Source of the DNA: Saprospiraceae bacterium
GTDB lineage: Bacteria > Bacteroidota > Bacteroidia > Chitinophagales > Saprospiraceae
NCBI GenBank assembly: GCA_026129545.1
Contig: JAHCHX010000001.1
Span: forward strand, 3,161,501-3,225,500
Length of the DNA stretch: 64,000 bases
Reading direction: 5' to 3'
Part shown: positions 59,146 through 64,000 of the stretch, in pieces
Position numbering within the stretch: position 1 is the first letter of the stretch
Layout: the number at the start of each line of letters is the position of its first letter
The notes under the pieces: generated by a model
The model's input: the letters and a program-made list of their open reading frames with translations, nothing else
Told to the model about the DNA's origin: nothing
Database searches by the model: none
Position numbers and translations under genes: made by a program

Positions 59146-62100
59146 TCACACAACGATGGTTTCTTCCCTGCTCAATGTAAACGAGCCATTGCCCACGCTC
59201 AACAACAACCGATAAGTACCCGACGAGGGGAAGGTGGCCGTAGTGGGAGAGGTGCTGGCATTCGGAACAAACGTCACCTGCCCGGCGGGGCCGCTCACTT
59301 TTGTCCACTGGAGGGTCAAGTTGTCGTTTTGCGGGTCGCCGAGGCCGCTATCGGTCACATTGACCAAAAGTTGGCGCTTCAGGTTCTGCCCCACATCATT
59401 GACTTGCACCGTCACTTTTGGCGGCTGATTGACCACGATATTCACCGTTCCGGTGGAAGTGCCAAAATCGTTTGTGGCAGTCAATCGGAAAACATAGATG
59501 CCTTTTTGATTGGGTAATTTGACAGAGGCGACGGGCTTGTTCGCATCGGTGATGAGTGCCTGTGTTGGACCAGAGACTTGCGCCCAAAGTGTACTAAAAA
59601 TACTCTGAGGGGTCTTGTCGCCATAGCCCTCGTCAGAAACTTGACCGTTGAGGGCGAGCGTGATGCCATCGTTGTTTTGCACCGTGACTTTTTGATTGGG
59701 GCCTGGGGAGATAACGGGCAGGGTATTGACCACTACCGTAAGGTCATCATTGGACTTAGCGACACTGTCATCGGCTTCCAATCGCAGCACATATTTGCCT
59801 TTGGCGCTGAATCGCGCCTCCACAAAATCGGTGTTGTCCTGCAAAAACGTAAGGTTGCCTGGGCCGCTGACCTTTGTCCATTTGAGCGCAACCACGCCCG
59901 GTGTTTCGGGCAAGCCATCATCGCTTACCGTGCCATCAAGTTGTACCGCGATGAACGGTTGGCTCAAGGGCTTGAGCAGCACCATATCAAATCCAGCATC
60001 CACCACCGGGGCGCGGTTGACCGTGGCTTTCACTTCCAAGCTGGTCGAAAGTTGTGGGTTGTCGGGATTCTTCACGGTAAGGCGCAAGAAGTAAACGCCA
60101 CCCGTGCTGAACGTCGCGGTGGTTTGCAATTTGGTTGCATCCGCAAACGTGACGGTACCCGGACCGCTGGTTTTCTCCCAAAGGATTTGTAGGGTGTCAG
60201 CCGTGTTGCCTAGGCCGTTGTCGGCTAAGTTGCCATTGACGGCTAATTGATTGGTTGGCAGTGTGATAACAGGTAATGATAGCGCGTTCAGGGCGGGCAT
60301 TTGGTTTACGGTGATGTTGAATGGTATCTCTGCGACAAGTGCCCCGGTGCTGACTTCAAGTTTTAGATTGTATAAGCCGCGTGCCGTGAAAATTGCTTTG
60401 GCCGTGGGCTTGTCCGAATCCGCGATTTGCACGGTCGCAGGCCCTCCTGTGCGGCTCCATTTAAACGTCGGCACATTCATATCGCCCATGTCGCCGAGGC
60501 CGCTGTCTTTGAGTTCGGCGATGAGGTCGGCCTGTGTGTTCGCGCCGACGAGGGCAATTTTTTGTGTGCCGGATTTGATTTCAACATTCGGTGGCACATT
60601 GACTATTACGATGGTCTCGTTGCTGCTCAATAGTTCGCCATCTTGTGCTGTGAGGCGGAAAACGTAGCGCCCTTTCTGGGTGACTTGCACGGTGGTTTGC
60701 GCGGTATTTTCATTTTGAATTATAGTACCGCTTGTTGGGCCGCCGATTTGTTTCCATTGCACCGTTCCGGCAGGTGTCGGGCGGTCATGAGTAACACGGC
60801 CATTCAGCACGATGGTTTTTTTCTGGGTGCTTGTTTTTGACCAATCAAAATCAGACCAGTTCACCACAGCATTCGCCCCGGCGGACACGACAGGTGGTAG
60901 GTTGGCGTTCGCGCCAAATTTGAAGTTCTGTTCTATTTCGCCGAGTGTCAGTGCGCGACTGTAGATGGCGACGAGGTGAAGTTCGCCTAGCCATGCACGG
61001 TCGCCGTCGGCACCAGAGCCTATTTCGTTGGCAAGGGCGAGTTGGAAGTCGTTTTTCCAATTGGAAAAGTTGCCGCTTACGGTGCGGCTGGCAACTTCGG
61101 TGCCGTTGACGAACATTCGCGTCAGGCCGCTCGCATCGCGGGTGCAGACGAGGTGGGTCAGCCTGTTCTCTACCACACCGCCTGCCAGCGCCTTGTTGCT
61201 GGCGTTGTCATTGGTGGTGCTGGTGCGAAGGTGCAGGTGATATTGGTTGCCGCTTTGCGCAAGCGTGAAATTGCGAGCGCCCGGCCCAGAAGAAAACGTG
61301 AGGATACGCGCCAGCCCCGGCACGTTGACATCGCTGGGCTTCAGCCACGCTTCAAGGGTAATTTCGTTGGCGATTTTGAACGCGTCGTGGAGGCGACCAA
61401 TGGGACCGGAGGCGAGCAGCAGGGTTGGGTTTTTGATTTTTAATGCGCCATTTAGCCAACTAATTTTCTGTAAATCAATTATTTGTACGTCGAGCGGCTC
61501 TCCTGTACCGGATGCGTCTTTTACTGTTTGGCCGGTATTTTCTTCAAAGGTGTAGAGTGCCTGAATATCGCGGTTGACGCGAGCAGCTACGCTGACCATG
61601 ACTTCTGCGTTGGCATCGAAAGTGCCATTGCTTACTAATAGTTGGAGCAGATAATTGCCGGGTTTATCAAAATTGACCTTTGTTTGCAGGGCATCCTTTT
61701 GTTCAAAAACAACGTTGCCGAGGCCGCCTGATTTGAGCCATTGCACGGTGAGCACGCCCGTTTCGGGGTCGCCAAGACCGGTGTCGAGGATTTGGCCGAC
61801 GAGCTGCACTTCGAGCGCATTGGTCTCTATATTGGCTCCCGCGCTGATGATAGGGCGCTCGTTGACGATGATGGTGAGCGCATCCTCCGCTTCGAGCAAG
61901 CCGTCGTTGGCGGTGAGTTTTAGTTCGTAGCGGCCTCGTTTTGTGAAGGTTGCTTTGGTAGTTGCGGCGTGTTTGTTTGCAAAAGTCACGCCTTCGGGGC
62001 CGCTTGTTTTTTGCCAAGTCGCAAAAATGGCCTCGGCTTTTTCCAAACGGTCGTCAATGACAGCAGTTTCTAAATCGGCGACGACGGAAGTGCCATCGAG

Positions 62101-64000
62101 GCCAATGATTTGGTCGAGGCCAGCATTGACCAAGGGCGGTTGGTTGGGCGCGAGTTCGGTGAGGGTGATTTCGCCAAATTGCTCACCTTCAGGCATTTGG
62201 TTGCCAGTGATGCCGAAATAGAGGCTCATGTATTGAATGACCTCTTGGGTGTGTGGCTGCAACTCGGGCAGGTTTTCACGGATGGTATCACGCACTGCAT
62301 CGGAAAATTCTGGGAAGCTGCCGAGCCGATTGCTGACGTAAGGTTCCAATTGTTTGATGAGCTCGTAGTTGCTCTCAATGTCGAGGGTTTGCAGGGCTTT
62401 TTCCAACGAGGGCGGCGCGGTGTTGTCGAGCGGGGGCAACACGCGGCTGACGTAGGTGACGCGGTGCATGATGCGCCAGCATGGTGGTTTTTTGCCTTCC
62501 TGCCGGGCTTCGCGCAAGGCTTGTGCTGCGGGGTCGTCGCTTTGCTCGAGCCAAATCGGGTCAACGATTTTATTGAAAAAAAGGTCAAAGTGGTCCGACG
62601 TGGGTTCCAAATAAAAGGACATGAAGCGGTAAGCATCCACCTTGTAGGGGTGCTTGACGGGGCGCGGACGTTTGGGGTCGCTTTTGTCGAGCAGCACGAT
62701 TTTGTCTTCGTCGCGCATATAGAGGTCGCGCTCCACGTTGTCCAAACCGACATTGAGCGCAAATGAAGAGCTGGATTCCCTGCTCTTGCTGATGTTGAGT
62801 TTGTGTTGGCCGACGAATAAAGCACTCAGCTCAAACGAAGCGGCGGCTTTGGCCACCGCAAAGTTGATTCCAAGGTCAATGCCTCCCTTTCCAGTAAATT
62901 CATAGGAGCCGCCGGAAGTTTCAGTCTGCACTTCCATCGTTTGCTGCGTTTCGGCAAAAAGTCCCCCGTCGGCTGTCCAGACGTAAGTGTTCACGAGGTT
63001 GCGGCGCATCTTCTTTTTTAGCTCGGCATATTCAGTGAGTTCGAACGCGCTTTCGGAGGGAAAATAGGCTTTGCGGCCTTTATTGGCGGCGTTGAACTGG
63101 CTGTAATAGGTTTCCAACTCCCGCTCATCTTTCTGAATCTTGTTTTTCAAAGCGTAGGCTTCCACGGGTTTGAAATAACTCACGTCGTTGCTGTATGATA
63201 GCGCATTGGGATAATCCACGTCGGGTGCGGGGCCGATTTTTCCGTCCAAGACACCTTGCTTCACATACTGCGGATTGATGGGGAAATGAATGATGTTCCA
63301 GTCCTTCGGAATGTCGGGATTGGGGCGCATCGTGAAGGAAATCAATGCGTTGTTGTGTTTCAAGCGCAATGCAAACACGTCGGCGGTTTCGGATTGCACA
63401 AGTGCCAGCCCTGTGTTTTCGGGTACGAAGCGTCGCCAGCCGTATGGCTCTTGCTCGGATTCTTGCGGCGAGGTATAGCGCCCGCGCAGTTCGAGGCTGG
63501 TGGTTTTGCCAGTAGTGCGGGTGGTACCCACGCTGGCTTCCGACGACCAGCTCCACATCGCCTCAAATTGCGCTTTCAAGCCGATGAGGATATTGGCCTC
63601 TTCCATGGAGGTGATGGCGATGACCCCGAGACCGCCGCCGGCGCTGGATACCGATTTGATGCCGAACTTGAGCGCGGCCTCCACTTCCAAGCCAAAGCCC
63701 TGCTCTTTGGAGGCAGAATAAGTGTAAGTCGTTTCTTCCGCTTGGGCAAACTCGACCGTGCTGGCCTCGTTGTAATCGTCGAGGTCGCCAATAACCTCCA
63801 CGCTGGGGTGAGTCAGGTTTTCGCTTGGAACGGGCGGCGCGCCTTCGATGAATCCGATGAGTTGTGGGGCGAACTGCACTTGACCAATCCATTCCACCGC
63901 AAGGTCGCCGACTTTGTAGCCCGTGAGCAGGTTCAAGTTTCCATTTTGAATAAAACCGTAACTGCGTTTGAACACGCCAATGAGTTCGCCCCGGCTATCC
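59146..64000 (-). CDS. giant PKD-repeat/LamG surface protein (5' end outside window)
   Basis: The frame stays open past the right edge (GTG at 63975 is internal), so the N-terminus is missing; 1609+ residues are visible. The first ~600 lack a recognised domain but hold Ser/Thr/Gly-rich alternating strands (WSSEASVGTTRTTGKTTSLE, KGGIDLGINFAVAKAAASFE) like pore-former or beta-stalk regions. Eight PKD/K319L-type beta-sandwich repeats follow (about 610 to the end; each with SGP..VTFA and GRYxLxLTxxDG text and ending 'VN'), with one LamG-like jellyroll between repeats two and three (about 790-1025). The C-terminus has no T9SS sorting domain. Probably an extracellular adhesin or part of a large machine. 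It is 48 bases before the OmpA gene on the same strand. Confidence 0.8.
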   Translation of the reverse strand, partial: DSRGELIGVFKRSYGFIQNGNLNLLTGYKVGDLAVEWIGQVQFAPQLIGFIEGAPPVPSENLTHPSVEVIGDLDDYNEASTVEFAQAEETTYTYSASKEQGFGLEVEAALKFGIKSVSSAGGGLGVIAITSMEEANILIGLKAQFEAMWSWSSEASVGTTRTTGKTTSLELRGRYTSPQESEQEPYGWRRFVPENTGLALVQSETADVFALRLKHNNALISFTMRPNPDIPKDWNIIHFPINPQYVKQGVLDGKIGPAPDVDYPNALSYSNDVSYFKPVEAYALKNKIQKDERELETYYSQFNAANKGRKAYFPSESAFELTEYAELKKKMRRNLVNTYVWTADGGLFAETQQTMEVQTETSGGSYEFTGKGGIDLGINFAVAKAAASFELSALFVGQHKLNISKSRESSSSFALNVGLDNVERDLYMRDEDKIVLLDKSDPKRPRPVKHPYKVDAYRFMSFYLEPTSDHFDLFFNKIVDPIWLEQSDDPAAQALREARQEGKKPPCWRIMHRVTYVSRVLPPLDNTAPPSLEKALQTLDIESNYELIKQLEPYVSNRLGSFPEFSDAVRDTIRENLPELQPHTQEVIQYMSLYFGITGNQMPEGEQFGEITLTELAPNQPPLVNAGLDQIIGLDGTSVVADLETAVIDDRLEKAEAIFATWQKTSGPEGVTFANKHAATTKATFTKRGRYELKLTANDGLLEAEDALTIIVNERPIISAGANIETNALEVQLVGQILDTGLGDPETGVLTVQWLKSGGLGNVVFEQKDALQTKVNFDKPGNYLLQLLVSNGTFDANAEVMVSVAARVNRDIQALYTFEENTGQTVKDASGTGEPLDVQIIDLQKISWLNGALKIKNPTLLLASGPIGRLHDAFKIANEITLEAWLKPSDVNVPGLARILTFSSGPGARNFTLAQSGNQYHLHLRTSTTNDNASNKALAGGVVENRLTHLVCTRDASGLTRMFVNGTEVASRTVSGNFSNWKNDFQLALANEIGSGADGDRAWLGELHLVAIYSRALTLGEIEQNFKFGANANLPPVVSAGANAVVNWSDFDWSKTSTQKKTIVLNGRVTHDRPTPAGTVQWKQIGGPTSGTIIQNENTAQTTVQVTQKGRYVFRLTAQDGELLSSNETIVIVNVPPNVEIKSGTQKIALVGANTQADLIAELKDSGLGDMGDMNVPTFKWSRTGGPATVQIADSDKPTAKAIFTARGLYNLKLEVSTGALVAEIPFNITVNQMPALNALSLPVITLPTNQLAVNGNLADNGLGNTADTLQILWEKTSGPGTVTFADATKLQTTATFSTGGVYFLRLTVKNPDNPQLSTSLEVKATVNRAPVVDAGFDMVLLKPLSQPFIAVQLDGTVSDDGLPETPGVVALKWTKVSGPGNLTFLQDNTDFVEARFSAKGKYVLRLEADDSVAKSNDDLTVVVNTLPVISPGPNQKVTVQNNDGITLALNGQVSDEGYGDKTPQSIFSTLWAQVSGPTQALITDANKPVASVKLPNQKGIYVFRLTATNDFGTSTGTVNIVVNQPPKVTVQVNDVGQNLKRQLLVNVTDSGLGDPQNDNLTLQWTKVSGPAGQVTFVPNASTSPTTATFPSSGTYRLLLSVGNGSFTLSREETIVV

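Noticed and set aside
62110..62766. A 218-codon plus-strand frame
   Set aside because: Antisense to the giant PKD/LamG protein, whose repeats show that the minus strand is the coding one.
1..64000. CRISPR arrays, tRNA/rRNA genes, insertion sequences or prophage
   Set aside because: No regularly spaced repeats, no tRNA T-loop pattern seen by eye and no transposase, integrase or phage structural proteins in the translated frames.

Overview
The window looks like the chromosome of a free-living member of the Bacteroidota, probably close to the Saprospiraceae or Chitinophagales, at roughly 50 % GC. The signs are: about twenty TAnnTTTG-type -7 promoter elements 15-75 bases upstream of genes and almost no Shine-Dalgarno sequences; a secreted protein with a type IX secretion C-terminal domain; a propeller/Y_Y_Y histidine kinase with a LytTR regulator; a DUF5686 outer-surface protein; a short AMP nucleosidase; and an HD-PycTM (DUF5706) protein. 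The species assignment is inference. No rRNA, tRNA, CRISPR array, transposase or prophage was seen.

Layout. 1-8 kb: the end of an FtsX/MacB-type permease cut by the window edge, a lipoprotein, a J-domain protein, a divergent peptide-deformylase-like protein, a coiled-coil exported protein, a dolichyl-phosphate-mannose-synthase-like glycosyltransferase and the HD-PycTM protein. 8-19 kb: a giant exported WD40/TPR protein, the tRNA methylthiotransferase MtaB, dihydroneopterin aldolase fused to a cysteine-rich CWC-like domain, a MATE exporter, a double FKBP isomerase and an M48 lipoprotein protease. 19-28 kb: alkane monooxygenase divergent from a flavin/2Fe-2S reductase (possible redox partners), a YceI / histidine kinase / LytTR cluster, gamma-glutamyltransferase and a PA0069-type radical SAM protein. 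28-38 kb: a small membrane protein, AMP nucleosidase, a T9SS cargo, an EF-G paralogue with an elaborate leader, a TetR regulator and a DUF5686 protein. 38-42 kb: five leftward genes (VOC protein, L9, S18, S6, heme A synthase). 42.5-56 kb: nine consecutive rightward genes (SRAP/YedK, thiolase, Tat-type pirin, alpha/beta hydrolase, sorbosone-dehydrogenase-like lipoprotein, efflux adaptor, LysM protein, FtsK, tandem amidohydrolase). 56-64 kb: leftward threonine synthase, a PD40/OmpA protein and a giant PKD/LamG protein cut by the right edge.

The most notable find is a probable chromosome origin and centromere region. The 650-base non-coding stretch at 41.84-42.49 kb carries three perfect TTWTNCACA DnaA boxes and AT-rich tracts, and gene polarity flips there from leftward to rightward. 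About 14 kb away lie two ParB-type parS palindromes (56176 and 56524), one filling the 18-base gap between two convergent genes. No dnaA, parA or parB gene is in the window.

Other signals not explained by genes are: four copies of a 16-base operator-like motif around the TetR gene; a duplicated initiation region with a seven-codon leader ORF and a 15-bp inverted repeat before the EF-G paralogue; and a 13-bp perfect inverted repeat overlapping the ftsK promoter.
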